Source of the DNA: Curtobacterium guangdongense
Lineage (GTDB): Bacteria; Actinomycetota; Actinomycetes; Actinomycetales; Microbacteriaceae
Direction: 5' to 3'
Length of the DNA stretch: 64,000 nt
NCBI RefSeq assembly: GCF_049341845.1
Contig: NZ_JBMPIT010000004.1
Span: 62,001 to 126,000, forward strand
Each line of letters starts with the position of its first letter. Position 1 is the first letter of the stretch. Positions 40,187-49,500 of the stretch are shown here, piece after piece. The notes beneath the pieces were generated by a model, which did not search any database, had not been told where the DNA came from, and saw nothing but the letters and a program-made list of their open reading frames with translations. A program made the translations under genes and the position numbers.

Positions 40187-42034
40187 CTACTCGACGGTGA
40201 CCGACTTCGCGAGGTTGCGCGGCTGGTCGACGTCGAGGCCCTTGGCCGCGGCGAGTTCCATGCCGAACATGTGCAGCGGCGCGACGGCGAGCAGCGGCTC
40301 GAACAGCGGGGTCGCGAGCGGGATGCGCAGGACCTCGTCGGCGAACGGCAGCACCGCGGCGTCGCCCTCTTCGGCGATCGCGATCACCCGGGCACCGCGC
40401 GCGCGGATCTCCTGGATGTTCGACACCACCTTCGGGTGCAGCGATCGGGCGTCACGGGGCGACGGCACGATGACGAAGACGATCTGGCCCGGTTCGATGA
40501 GCGCGATCGGACCGTGCTTCAACTCACCGGCGGCGAAGCCCTCGGCGTGGATGTACGCGAGCTCCTTGAGCTTCAGCGCGCCCTCGAGCGCGATCGGGTA
40601 CCCGACGTGGCGACCGAGGAACAGCACGCTCCGGGTGTCGGCCATCCACTTCGCGAGCTCGGCGACCCCGGAGGCGTCCTCGATGGTCTGCTGCAGCTTC
40701 GGCGCGAGCGACTCGAGCTCCGCGACTTGCTCGGCGATCTGCTCGGTCGTCAGCGTGCCGCGGAGGGTCGCGAGGTGCAGCCCGAGCAGGTACAGCGCGA
40801 CGCCCTGCGCGAGGAACGCCTTCGTCGACGCGACCGCGACCTCGGGGCCGGCGTGCGTGTAGATCACGGCGTCGGACTCGCGCGGGATGGTGGCGCCCTG
40901 GGTGTTGCAGATCGAGAGGACCTGCGCGCCCTGCTCACGCGCGTACTTGACGGCCATGAGCGTGTCCATCGTCTCGCCGGACTGGCTGATCGAGACGACG
41001 AGCGTGCGGTCGTCCAACACCGGGTCGCGGTAGCGGAACTCGTGCGCGAGCTCGACCTCCACCGGGATGCGGGCCCACTGCTCGATGGCGTACTTGCCGA
41101 GGATGCCGGCGTACGCGGCGGTGCCGCAGGCGATGACGATGACGCGGTCGACCTGCTGCAGGCGCTCCGCGATCGGGTCGAGGTCGGTGAGCGTCACGGC
41201 GCCGTCGTGCACGCGGCCGAGGATCGTGTTCGCGACCGCCTCCGGCTCCTCGCTGATCTCCTTCGCCATGAAGGAGGACCAGCCGCCCTTGTCCGCGGCC
41301 GACGCGTCCCAGTTCACCTCGAACTCGTTGCGATCAGCAGGGGTGCCGTCGAAGTGGATGACGTCGACGCCGTCGGGGCGGATCGTGGCGATCTCGTCCT
41401 GCCCGATCGACAGCGCGCGCTGCGTGTACGCGACGAACGCGGCGACGTCGGAGCCCATGAAGTTCTCGCCGTCGCCGAGCCCGACCACCAGGGGCGAGTT
41501 CCGGCGGGCGCCGACGACGACGCCGGGCTGGTCGGCGTGCACGACGAGGAGCGTGAACGCACCCTCGAGCCGCTGCACGGTCCGCTGCATCGCGGTCGTC
41601 AGGTCGCCGGTCTCGCGGAACGCCCGGGCGACGAGGTGCGCCGCGACCTCGGAGTCGGTCTCGCTGAGGAACACGACGCCCTCGGCCGCGAGTTCGTCGC
41701 GGAGCGCGGAGAAGTTCTCGATGATGCCGTTGTGGATGAGCGCGAGCTTGCCGTCGTCGGCGAGGTGCGGGTGCGCGTTCTCGTCCGTGGGACCGCCGTG
41801 GGTCGCCCAGCGGGTGTGCCCGATGCCCGTCCCGCCGTCGGCGATGGGGTGCTCGTCGAGCTCGTCGACGAGGGCCTGCAGCTTGCCGGCCTTCTTCGCC
41901 GAGGACAGGTCGCCTGCCGGGTCGATGACCGCGATGCCGGCCGAGTCGTACCCGCGGTACTCGAGCCGACGGAGTCCACCGAGGAGCACGTCCGTGCTGC
42001 TGTTGGTGCCGACGTAGCCCACGATTCCACACAT
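40187..42034 (-). CDS. glmS: Glutamine-fructose-6-phosphate aminotransferase (isomerising)
   Basis: 615 aa. It makes glucosamine-6-phosphate, the first step to UDP-GlcNAc and peptidoglycan. The N-terminal Ntn glutaminase starts with the catalytic Cys (MCGIVGYVG; Cys after Met removal) and has RRLEYRGYDSAG and HTRWATHG; two SIS domains follow (CGTAAYAG, SQSGETMDTLMAVKYA, LGRHVGYPIALEGALKLKELAYIHAEGF) ending in NLAKSVTVE. TAGGAT-N7-ATG predicts a leaderless mRNA, so glmS riboswitch control is not expected and no ribozyme is seen. Head of the glmS-acpS-alr-alr2-tsaE run. Confidence 0.98.
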   Translation of the reverse strand: MCGIVGYVGTNSSTDVLLGGLRRLEYRGYDSAGIAVIDPAGDLSSAKKAGKLQALVDELDEHPIADGGTGIGHTRWATHGGPTDENAHPHLADDGKLALIHNGIIENFSALRDELAAEGVVFLSETDSEVAAHLVARAFRETGDLTTAMQRTVQRLEGAFTLLVVHADQPGVVVGARRNSPLVVGLGDGENFMGSDVAAFVAYTQRALSIGQDEIATIRPDGVDVIHFDGTPADRNEFEVNWDASAADKGGWSSFMAKEISEEPEAVANTILGRVHDGAVTLTDLDPIAERLQQVDRVIVIACGTAAYAGILGKYAIEQWARIPVEVELAHEFRYRDPVLDDRTLVVSISQSGETMDTLMAVKYAREQGAQVLSICNTQGATIPRESDAVIYTHAGPEVAVASTKAFLAQGVALYLLGLHLATLRGTLTTEQIAEQVAELESLAPKLQQTIEDASGVAELAKWMADTRSVLFLGRHVGYPIALEGALKLKELAYIHAEGFAAGELKHGPIALIEPGQIVFVIVPSPRDARSLHPKVVSNIQEIRARGARVIAIAEEGDAAVLPFADEVLRIPLATPLFEPLLAVAPLHMFGMELAAAKGLDVDQPRNLAKSVTVE

Positions 42035-42041
42035 GGGACCG

Positions 42042-42047
42042 ATCCTA
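42042..42047 (-). promoter_or_regulatory. -10 element of predicted leaderless glmS transcript
   Basis: TAGGAT-N7-ATG on the minus strand. Confidence 0.55.
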
Positions 42048-42093
42048 CGATGCGGCTCGGCCCGCTCCCTGCGAGGCCGCGGATCGTGCGGGA

Positions 42094-42099
42094 TACCGT
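42094..42099 (+). promoter_or_regulatory. -10 element of predicted leaderless glutathione peroxidase transcript
   Basis: TACCGT-N7-ATG on the plus strand; an upstream GTG at 42098 overlaps it and is therefore unlikely as the start. Confidence 0.5.
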
Positions 42100-42106
42100 G
42101 ATCGTC

Positions 42107-42592
42107 ATGGGACGTTTCGACGCAATCGACATCACGACGCTGCACGGTGAGCACACCACGTTCGGCGCCTACGCGGACAAGGCGGTGCTCGTGGTGAACG
42201 TGGCGTCGCGCTGCGGTCTCGCACCGCAGTACGAGCAGCTCGAGGAGCTGCAGAAGACCTACGGCCCGCGGGGCTTCACGGTGCTCGGGTTCCCGAGCAA
42301 CCAGTTCCTGCAGGAGCTCGGCTCGTCCGAGGCGATCGACGAGTACTGCTCCACCACGTGGGGCGTGACGTTCCCGATGTCCGAGAAGGTCAAGGTGAAC
42401 GGCGGTGGCGCGCACCCGCTCTACAAGGAGCTCAAGCAGACGCCGGACGCCTCCGGCAAGGCCGGTCGCGTGATCTGGAACTTCGAGAAGTTCCTGGTGG
42501 CGCCGGACGGCACCGTCACGCGGTTCCGCCCGACGACGAAGCCGGACGCGCCAGAGGTGATCGCGGCCATCGAGGCGGCCCTGCCCGCCTGA
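42107..42592 (+). CDS. Glutathione peroxidase family protein (thioredoxin-type peroxidase)
   Basis: 161 aa. The catalytic Cys is in NVASRCGLAPQYEQL (Cys36), with the supporting Gln in GFPSNQFLQELG (Gln66) and Trp in WNFEKFLV; this is the complete GPx tetrad in Cys form. Actinobacteria make mycothiol instead of glutathione and such enzymes usually take electrons from thioredoxin, so a thioredoxin-dependent (lipid) hydroperoxide reductase is most likely. A second Cys81 in EYCSTTWG may be the resolving residue. Divergent from glmS; followed by coaA. Confidence 0.92.
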   Translation: MGRFDAIDITTLHGEHTTFGAYADKAVLVVNVASRCGLAPQYEQLEELQKTYGPRGFTVLGFPSNQFLQELGSSEAIDEYCSTTWGVTFPMSEKVKVNGGGAHPLYKELKQTPDASGKAGRVIWNFEKFLVAPDGTVTRFRPTTKPDAPEVIAAIEAALPA

Positions 42593-42682
42593 GCCGTCGC
42601 GCCGGGCGCGACCACGGCACCAGACGGGAGGCACGGGTCGGCCTGCCAGCGCGCGTCACGCACCACGGGCCTCCCGGCTGGC

Positions 42683-42688
42683 TACGCT
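42683..42688 (+). promoter_or_regulatory. -10 element of predicted leaderless coaA transcript
   Basis: TACGCT-N7-ATG on the plus strand. A copy of the dispersed CCTCCCGG motif lies just upstream. Confidence 0.5.
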
Positions 42689-42695
42689 CGTTCCC

Positions 42696-43640
42696 ATGCC
42701 GATCCCGGAGACCGCCGTCGCGCACCCCACCCCCTTCGTGGAGATCCCCCGCGGGGAGTGGTCGCAGCTGGCCCCCAAGGAGCACCTCTCCCTGACCGAG
42801 ACGGAGATCGTGCAGCTGCGCGGCCTCGGTGACCGCCTCGACATGCAGGAGGTGCAGGAGGTCTACCTCCCCCTCTCCCGCCTGCTCACGCTCTACGCCG
42901 CCGGCGCGCGGAACCTGCACGCGGAGACGAGCCGCTTCCTCGGGGAACGGGCCGGGCGCACGCCGTTCGTCATCGGCGTCGCGGGCTCGGTCGCCGTCGG
43001 CAAGTCCACCGTCGCGCGGCTGCTGCGCGAACTCACGAAGCGCTGGCCGGACACCCCGCGCGTGGAGCTCGTCACGACCGATGGGTTCCTCTACCCGAAT
43101 GCCGAGCTGGAGCGCCGCGGGATCATGGACCGGAAGGGCTTCCCGGAGTCCTACGACCGCCGCTCCCTGCTGCGCTTCGTCAGCCAGGTGAAGAGCGGGG
43201 CGACCGAGGTCCGGGCGCCGTACTACTCGCACCTCGTCTACGACATCGTGCCGAACGCCGAGATCGTCGTGCGGCAGCCGGACATCCTCATCGTGGAGGG
43301 CCTCAACGTGCTCGCGCCACCGGTGCACGGGCGCCTGGCACTGTCGGACCTCTTCGACTTCACGATCTACGTCGACGCGAAGACCAAGGACATCGAGTCC
43401 TGGTACGTCGACCGCTTCCTCGCCCTGCAAGAGGAGGCGTTCTCGAGCCCCGACTCGTTCTTCCACCGGTTCGCGTCCCTGTCCCGGTCGGACGCGGTGG
43501 AGACGGCGACCCAGGTGTGGCGCGCGATCAACGAGCCGAACCTCGTCGAGAACGTGCTCCCCACGCGCTCCCGAGCGACGCTCGTGCTGAAGAAGGCCGC
43601 CGACCACAAGGTCTCGTCGGTCTTGCTCCGCAAGATCTGA
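42696..43640 (+). CDS. coaA: Type I pantothenate kinase
   Basis: 314 aa, standard CoaA. It phosphorylates pantothenate in the first step of CoA synthesis. P-loop IGVAGSVAVGKSTVARLL, VTTDGFLYPNAELERRGIMDRKGFPESYD, LIVEGLNVL and DFTIYVDAKTKDIESWYVDRF are all diagnostic for the bacterial CoaA family. A long bidirectional terminator separates it from the convergent glmM. Confidence 0.96.
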   Translation: MPIPETAVAHPTPFVEIPRGEWSQLAPKEHLSLTETEIVQLRGLGDRLDMQEVQEVYLPLSRLLTLYAAGARNLHAETSRFLGERAGRTPFVIGVAGSVAVGKSTVARLLRELTKRWPDTPRVELVTTDGFLYPNAELERRGIMDRKGFPESYDRRSLLRFVSQVKSGATEVRAPYYSHLVYDIVPNAEIVVRQPDILIVEGLNVLAPPVHGRLALSDLFDFTIYVDAKTKDIESWYVDRFLALQEEAFSSPDSFFHRFASLSRSDAVETATQVWRAINEPNLVENVLPTRSRATLVLKKAADHKVSSVLLRKI

Positions 43641-43688
43641 CGCGGGCGGGCGCGGGCTCTGGCCGGTCCGGGCGTACCGGGTTCCGTT

Positions 43689-43750
43689 CGCACAACGAAA
43701 AGCACCCCGCACCACGTGAACACGTGGTGCGGGGTGCTTTCGGTTGTGCG
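43689..43750. terminator. Bidirectional terminator between coaA and glmM
   Basis: 30-bp arms (2 mismatches) around a 2-nt loop, ending 33 bp before the glmM stop. Short A- and T-rich runs inside the stem suit termination in both directions. Confidence 0.88.
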
Positions 43751-43783
43751 AGAGCGAAGCGCGCCGCCGCCGGCCGGACGCCC

Positions 43784-45157
43784 CTACGCGGCGTCGAGCG
43801 CCAGGCGGTCCGACACGACCGCGGCGAGCTCCTCGGCGATGCGCTGGGCGTCGTCCTGGGAAGCGGCCTCGACCATGACGCGGACGACGGGCTCGGTGCC
43901 CGAGGGACGCAGCAGCACGCGGCCGGTGTCACCGAGCGACTCGGTGGCCGATGCGACGGCGTCCTGCACGCCCTGGTCCGCCAGGCCGTGCCGGTCGACG
44001 CCCTTCACGTTGAGCAGCACCTGCGGGAACACCGTCATGCACGACGCGAGTTCGCCGAGCGTCTTGCCGGTGCGCGCCATCTCGGCGACGAGGTGCAGCC
44101 CCGTGAGGATGCCGTCACCCGTCGTGGCGTACTCCTGGAAGATGATGTGCCCGGACTGCTCGCCACCGAGCGAGAAACCGCCGGCGTTCATCTTCTCGAG
44201 CACGTAGCGGTCGCCCACTCCGGCCTCGATCACGGTGATGCCCGCGTCGGCCATGGCGCGCTTGAGTCCGAGGTTCGACATCACCGTCGCGACGAGCGTG
44301 TCGTCCTTCAGGTGCCCGCGCTCCTGCAACGACAGCGCGAGGATCGCCATGATCTGGTCGCCGTCGATCGCGTTGCCGTCGGCGTCCACCGCGAGGCAGC
44401 GGTCCGCGTCGCCGTCGTGGGCGATGCCGACGTCGGCGCCGTGCTCGAGCACCGCACGCGCGAGGTTGTCGATGTGCGTGGACCCGACGCCGTCGTTGAT
44501 GTTGATGCCGTCGGGGTCGGCACCGATCAGCGTGACCTTGGCGCCCGCGTTGACGAACACCTCTGGCGAGACGCCGGCAGCGGCACCGTTCGCACAGTCG
44601 AGCACGACGTGCAGCCCGTCGAGACGGTGCGGCAGCGTGCCGAGCAGGTGCACGACGTAGCGGTCCTCGGCGTCGGCGAACCGGGTGATCCGGCCGACGT
44701 CGGCGCCGGTGGGGGTCGGCGCCGAGTGGTCGTGCATCGCGGCTTCGATGCGGTCCTCGACCTCGTCGGGGAGCTTCCGGCCGCCCGCTGCGAAGAACTT
44801 GATCCCGTTGTCCGGCGCCGGGTTGTGCGACGCGGAGATCATCACGCCGAAGTCGGCGTCGACGTCCGCGACGAGGAACGCGGCAGCAGGGGTGGGGATG
44901 ACCCCGGCGTCGAGCACGTCGACGCCGGCGGAGGCGAGCCCGGCCGCGACAGCGGCACCGAGGAACTCGCCGGAGACGCGCGGGTCGCGCGCCAGGACCG
45001 CGCGGGGGCGCGGTCGACCGGACGCCCGTCGGGCGTCAGCGTGGTGTCCGTGTGTGAGAACGGCCGCGCTCGCCTGGGCAAGACCCAGTGCGAGCGCGGC
45101 CGTCAGCTCGCCGTTGGCGAGACCACGAACCCCGTCGGTACCGAACAGACGCGGCAT
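43784..45157 (-). CDS. glmM: Phosphoglucosamine mutase
   Basis: 457 aa from ATG 45157. It converts glucosamine-6-phosphate to glucosamine-1-phosphate. PRLFGTDGVRGLAN at the start, the active phosphoserine loop MISASHNPAPDNGIKFF, metal-binding DGDADRCLAVD, sugar-binding GGEQSGHII and phosphate-binding LRPSGTEPVVRVM form the complete phosphohexomutase set. It continues the glmS pathway from the opposite side of coaA. It starts 22 bp after rpsI, typical actinobacterial rplM-rpsI-glmM order. Confidence 0.97.
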   Translation of the reverse strand: MPRLFGTDGVRGLANGELTAALALGLAQASAAVLTHGHHADARRASGRPRPRAVLARDPRVSGEFLGAAVAAGLASAGVDVLDAGVIPTPAAAFLVADVDADFGVMISASHNPAPDNGIKFFAAGGRKLPDEVEDRIEAAMHDHSAPTPTGADVGRITRFADAEDRYVVHLLGTLPHRLDGLHVVLDCANGAAAGVSPEVFVNAGAKVTLIGADPDGININDGVGSTHIDNLARAVLEHGADVGIAHDGDADRCLAVDADGNAIDGDQIMAILALSLQERGHLKDDTLVATVMSNLGLKRAMADAGITVIEAGVGDRYVLEKMNAGGFSLGGEQSGHIIFQEYATTGDGILTGLHLVAEMARTGKTLGELASCMTVFPQVLLNVKGVDRHGLADQGVQDAVASATESLGDTGRVLLRPSGTEPVVRVMVEAASQDDAQRIAEELAAVVSDRLALDAA

Positions 45158-45179
45158 TGCGATCTTCAGCCGGTGACGA

Positions 45180-45665
45180 CTAGCGCTTCGAGAACTGCGA
45201 AGCCTTGCGGGCCTTCTTGAGACCGGCCTTCTTGCGCTCGATGACGCGGGCGTCACGGGTGAGGAAGCCGGCCTTCTTGAGGGTGGCGCGGTTGTTCTCG
45301 CGGTCGATCTCGTTCAGCGTGCGCGCGATCGCGAGGCGGAGGGCACCGGCCTGACCCGAGGGGCCACCACCCGTGATGCGGGCGGTCACGTCGTAGGCGC
45401 CGAGGAGCTCGAGCACCTTGAACGGGTCGTTGATGAGCTGCTGGTGCAGCTTGTTCGGGAAGTAGTCCTCCAGCGAACGGCCGTTCACCGTGAACGAGCC
45501 GGAGCCCGGAACGAGGCGAACGCGCGCGATGGCCTCCTTGCGGCGCCCGACGGCACCGCCGGAGACGTTGAGGATCTGACGGGGAGCGGCCTCGGCAGCG
45601 GCGGGTGCGCTCTCCGTGGTGAAGCTCTCCGGGGTCTGGTCGAGGGAATCAGCGATCTGAGCCAT
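45180..45665 (-). CDS. rpsI: 30S ribosomal protein S9
   Basis: 161 aa. The S9 body begins around residue 35 (GRRKEAIARVRLVPGSG) and ends with the invariant KKARKASQFSKR tail that reaches the P-site tRNA. A ~30-residue acidic/Ala-rich N-terminal extension is an actinobacterial feature. Co-transcribed with rplM, 37 bp upstream. Confidence 0.97.
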   Translation of the reverse strand: MAQIADSLDQTPESFTTESAPAAAEAAPRQILNVSGGAVGRRKEAIARVRLVPGSGSFTVNGRSLEDYFPNKLHQQLINDPFKVLELLGAYDVTARITGGGPSGQAGALRLAIARTLNEIDRENNRATLKKAGFLTRDARVIERKKAGLKKARKASQFSKR

Positions 45666-45702
45666 GAGTTTCTCTATGTCCTTGAAGTCGTCGTGGCCGG
45701 AA

Positions 45703-46149
45703 CTACTGTGCGACCTGGTCGAAGGTGTACGCCTTGGGCTGCTGCGCGGAGTGCGGGTGCTCCGCGCCGGCGTAGACCTTCAGCTTCTTGAGCTGCTCGC
45801 GACCGAGGGTGTTCTTCGGCAGCATGCCGCGGATCGCCTTCTCGACGGCGCGGGTGGGGTGCTTCTCGAGCATCTCCGGGTAGGAGGTCGCCGTGAGGCC
45901 GCCCGGGTAGCCCGAGTGGCGGTAGTAGACCTTCTTCGCGAGCTTGGAGCCGGTGAGGGCGACCTTGTCCGCGTTCACGATGATGACGTAGTCACCCATG
46001 TCCATGTGCTGGGCGAAGGTGGCCTTGTGCTTGCCGCGCAGGAGCGCCGCGGCGTGGGTGGCGAGACGGCCGAGGACGACGTCGGTCGCGTCGATGACGA
46101 TCCAGTCGTGCTGGACGTCTGCCGGCTTCGGTGAGAACGTGCGAGTCAC
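45703..46149 (-). CDS. rplM: 50S ribosomal protein L13
   Basis: 148 aa from GTG 46149. RTFSPKPADVQHDWIVIDATDVVLGRLATHAAALLRGK and GDYVIIVNADKVALTGSKLAKKVYYRHSGYPGGL are characteristic of L13. A clear sigma-A-type promoter lies about 140 bp upstream, leaving a leader of roughly 130 nt (46150-46283) that could hold autoregulatory structure. No strong SD is visible. Confidence 0.97.
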   Translation of the reverse strand: MTRTFSPKPADVQHDWIVIDATDVVLGRLATHAAALLRGKHKATFAQHMDMGDYVIIVNADKVALTGSKLAKKVYYRHSGYPGGLTATSYPEMLEKHPTRAVEKAIRGMLPKNTLGREQLKKLKVYAGAEHPHSAQQPKAYTFDQVAQ

Positions 46150-46289
46150 AGGAGTGCTGCTTTCGTGTCGAGGTGAGGAGTCCGTGAATCCCGCTCCGGT
46201 CGGGGTTCCCCGCGGCAGAAGCCGGCGGAACGCCCGGGTGGAGGGCTCATCTGACTGTCCGGCGCACACGGCGCGCAGACCAAGGTGAG

Positions 46290-46319
46290 AGCCTACCGGA
46301 CCGGCCTCCCGCTGGTCAA
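46290..46319 (-). promoter_or_regulatory. rplM-rpsI-(glmM) promoter
   Basis: TTGACC, 18-bp spacer, TAGGCT on the minus strand, about 140 bp before the rplM GTG. Confidence 0.75.
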
Positions 46320-46344
46320 ACGCGACCGGCTCGGTCCGGGTGGC

Positions 46345-46414
46345 CGTTTCGCGCGTAGGAGGTCGAAACGCACGTAGGAGGCCCGAACTTCTGACCACCT
46401 ACGCGCGATTCGGC
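46345..46414. repeat. REP-like palindromic/direct-repeat element
   Basis: CGCGCGTAGGAGGTC (46350-46364) is matched by its inverted copy at 46393-46407 (14 of 15). A partial direct copy (ACGTAGGAGG) lies in the 28-bp spacer, and the left arm also forms a GTTTCG/CGAAAC inner pair. Too elaborate for a simple terminator. Confidence 0.5.
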
Positions 46415-46455
46415 TTTCCAGCGCGCGTGCCATGGGTCGGAACGCGCGTTCACGG

Positions 46456-46499
46456 CGGACGGGAGGCACGGTGCCAGCTGGCACCGTGCCTCCCGTCCG
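46456..46499. terminator. Nuclease-gene terminator / copy of dispersed GGGAGGC element
   Basis: A perfect 44-bp palindrome 8 bp downstream of the nuclease stop. Its arms contain the CGGGAGGCACGG motif that recurs in the window. Confidence 0.75.
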
Positions 46500-46507
46500 G
46501 CCTCTGG

Positions 46508-49500
46508 TCACGCGACGCTGGCGCGGCGGCGGCGTGCCACCAGCACACCCGCACCCGCAGCGAGCAGCAGCAGCGCTGCGGCGATGCCGCCCGTCAGGTC
46601 GGCACCCGTGAACGCCAGCGCACCGGTCACCGGATCGATCCGGATCGTTGTCCAGCCGATCAGCGACCCGTCAGCAGCCGTCACCGCGAGACGGTGCGAC
46701 CCAGCCTGCGCATCCGCGGGGATCGTCACCCGCACCGTCCCGTCAGCGGCGACCGTCACCGTGCCCAGCAACGTGGGTGTCGAGAACATCCACACGCTCA
46801 CCCGCTGCCCCGCGTACTGCGTGCCGACACCGATCGTGATCGTCTCCCCCGCACGGGCCGACGACGGCGCCGTGACCGTTCCGCGGGTCGCATCCGTCAG
46901 CGACGACTCCGACGGAGCAACCGGCGTCGAACCAGCACCCGGAGACGGAGCGGGCGTCTGACCGGCACCCGGAGCGGTACCGGGATCGGTCGGGTCCGTG
47001 CCCGGGTCGGTCGGATCGGTGCCCGGGTCCGTGGGATCCGTGCCCGGGTCCGTCGGGGTGGTGTCGCCGGTCAGGTCGAAGCCGACCAGGATCGGGTCGT
47101 GGTCGCTCGCCCGGTAGACGTCGTCGGTGTACAGGTTCGTCGCGTTGTAGTTGTAGCGGCTGTACTCCAGGGCCACCGACTCGACCGAGTTGATGTTCCA
47201 GATGTCGACACCCGTCACCGTCGCGAGTGCCGCCGGCGAGGCGAGCACGTGGTCGAGCGAGCCGCTCAGGCCGCTGTACACGTACGACCACTCCGACGAG
47301 TCGAGCGCCGGCCCGAGGTCGGTGTAGCCGGCCTCGTCGAGGACGACCATCGGGTCCTCCTGGCTGTAGGCGTTGAAGTCGCCGAGCATGAACACCTTGT
47401 CGGTGCCGTACTGCGTCTGCATCTTCGTGGAGAACGCGGCGAGCGCCGTCGCCTGCTTCACGCGATCCGCGTTCGACGCCCCCTGGCCGTCGCCCTGGTC
47501 GGCGTTCTCGCCGGTGCCGGACCCCTTCGACTTGAAGTGGTTCGCGATCACGAGGAACTCGTCGTCCACCGTGCCCCCGATCGGACGGAACGCGTCCGCG
47601 ACGGGCTGGCGGGCGTTCGTGAACGCCGGGTCGATGAGGATCGTCGACTCACCCGTGGGTGCGACGCGGTCCTTCTTGTAGATGAGTGCCAGGCGGATGA
47701 CGTCCTCGCTCGCAGGGAGCGTCTTCGGCGACTTCACGTACGCCCAGGTGTCGGCACCGGTCGCGGCGTTGAGCGCCCCGACGAGGGTGGCCACGGCGGC
47801 GTCACGGTCCTGGCCGAACTCGGCGGAGTTCTCGATCTCCTCGAGCGAGACGACGTCGGCACCGAGTCCGTTGATCGCCTTGACGATCTTGACCTGCTGG
47901 CGCTCGAAGTCCTCTTGCTCGGCGGCACCACGGGCGTCGCAGCCGGAGTTCACCGTGACGGGGTCGCCGTCGCGGTCCGTGTAGTACGAGCAGCCGGTGA
48001 GCTGGTCGCCCGTCGTCGGGAAGTAGTTGAGGACGTTGAAACCGGCGAGCTTGAGGTCGCCGCCGACGTCCTGGGGCTTCGTCGTGCGGACGTTCGAGAA
48101 CGTCGCGGGCAGGTCGGTCTTCGCCGTCGCACCGGTGATCGGCGACGTCGGCTGGAACTTCCACGAGTCGTTGCGGTAGTCGAGGACGACGGGCTTCGTG
48201 AAGGTCGCCGCTGCGCCGACGGTGACGGGCCCCTGCGTCAGCCAGGACACCGGGATCGACTTGTTCGCCTGGGTCAGGAAGTTCGTGCTGCCGCCGTCGT
48301 CGAGCGTGACCTTGCGGGCGGCGTTGTCGGCCTCCACCGCCTTGGCCGCTGCGCTGCCCGGTCGGGCGACCTCGGTGGGCTGGATCAGCCGCTTCGTACC
48401 AGACGCCAGGACGATCTCGCCGTACTGGTTCGTCGTGTAGTTGTCGGCGACGGTGTAGTCGCCCTGCGGTGCGACGAGCATGCTCTCGAGCGACTCGCGC
48501 TGTGCGTCCGAGGACGGGAACGCGACGGTGGCGGCCTGCGGTGCCGGCACGGTCTCGGTGAGCTTCGTCATGCCGCCGGCGGCGACGTTCAGCTCGGTGA
48601 GGCCGTAGTACTCGCTCACCGAACCGGTCAGTTCGACGTAGTCGCCCGCCGCGACCTGGGACGCGGTGGCCGAGGAGAACACGAAGACGCCGTCGGACGC
48701 GGTGTGCGTGCCGAAGTCGATCGCACCGCCGGTGCCGGGGCTCTGCACGGTGTAGCCGTTGAACCCACCGGTGGCGTACACGGCCGTGACGACACCCTTG
48801 GTGACGACGGACTTGCCGACGTACGGCGAGGTGTCCGTCGTGCCCTGCAGCTGCGCGATGGTGACGGCCTCGGCAGGAGCACCGGGGTCCGTCGGGTCGG
48901 TCGGGTCGGTCGGGTCCGTCGGCGTCGTCGGCGCGGTCTCGCCGGCGGCGTTCGTCGGCGTGAGCGTCGTCGTGACGGAGAAGTCCGCTGCGTTGTCGTC
49001 GCTGTCGACCGTGCCCTGGCGGACCAGGCCGTTCGGGACGGTGTTCCCGCCGTCGACCGTGCGCACGTGCCCCTCGAAGGTGTTCGACGCGCCGTAGCCG
49101 AGGAGGTCCACGACCCCCGCGGTGCCCGCTGCGATCGCGCCGGTCGGCAGGGTGAGCGCCTGGGACTGGTCGGACAGGACCAGCGTGCCCGTGGTGCCCG
49201 AGGTGTTCAGGGTCGCGGTGTCGTCCGCGGCAGGCAGCTCCGCACCCGTCGCGCCGTTGCCCGCCATCGTGACGAGGAACGTCCCGTTCGCGGGGACGGT
49301 GCCCTCGAGGCCGCTCGTGCTGAACGCCGCCGAGCCGGTCGCCGAGCGGTACTGCAGAGACCAGCCGTCGACCGAGACCGGGGCGTCGGTCGGGTTCGCG
49401 ATCTCGACGAACTTCTTGTTGAAGACGGCGTTCGCGCTGCCGCCCTTCAGGTAGGCCTCGGCGATGACGAGACCCGTGCCGGCGGTGTTCGCACTGGCGA

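Larger units (their letters stand above)
46150..46507. other. rplM leader plus intergenic repeats (no gene)
   Basis: 358-bp gap between rplM and the nuclease gene. From right to left on the minus strand it holds the nuclease terminator palindrome, a REP-like element, the rplM promoter, and the ~130-nt rplM leader. No convincing ORF is seen. Confidence 0.7.

Noticed and set aside
42035..42106. A glmS ribozyme/riboswitch upstream of glmS
   Set aside because: Only 72 bp separate the divergent genes, a -10 sits 7 nt from the ATG, and no ribozyme core is recognisable.
38693..42592. A 1299-codon plus-strand open frame running antisense to alr, acpS and glmS
   Set aside because: It is a GC-bias shadow: Arg/Val/Gly/Leu composition, no domain, and the minus strand has complete recognisable enzymes. 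Only its end (glutathione peroxidase, from 42107) is real.
46985..47050. GTCGGnTCCGTGCCCGGGTC repeats as a CRISPR or VNTR
   Set aside because: They encode the (TDPG)n linker of the nuclease in frame.
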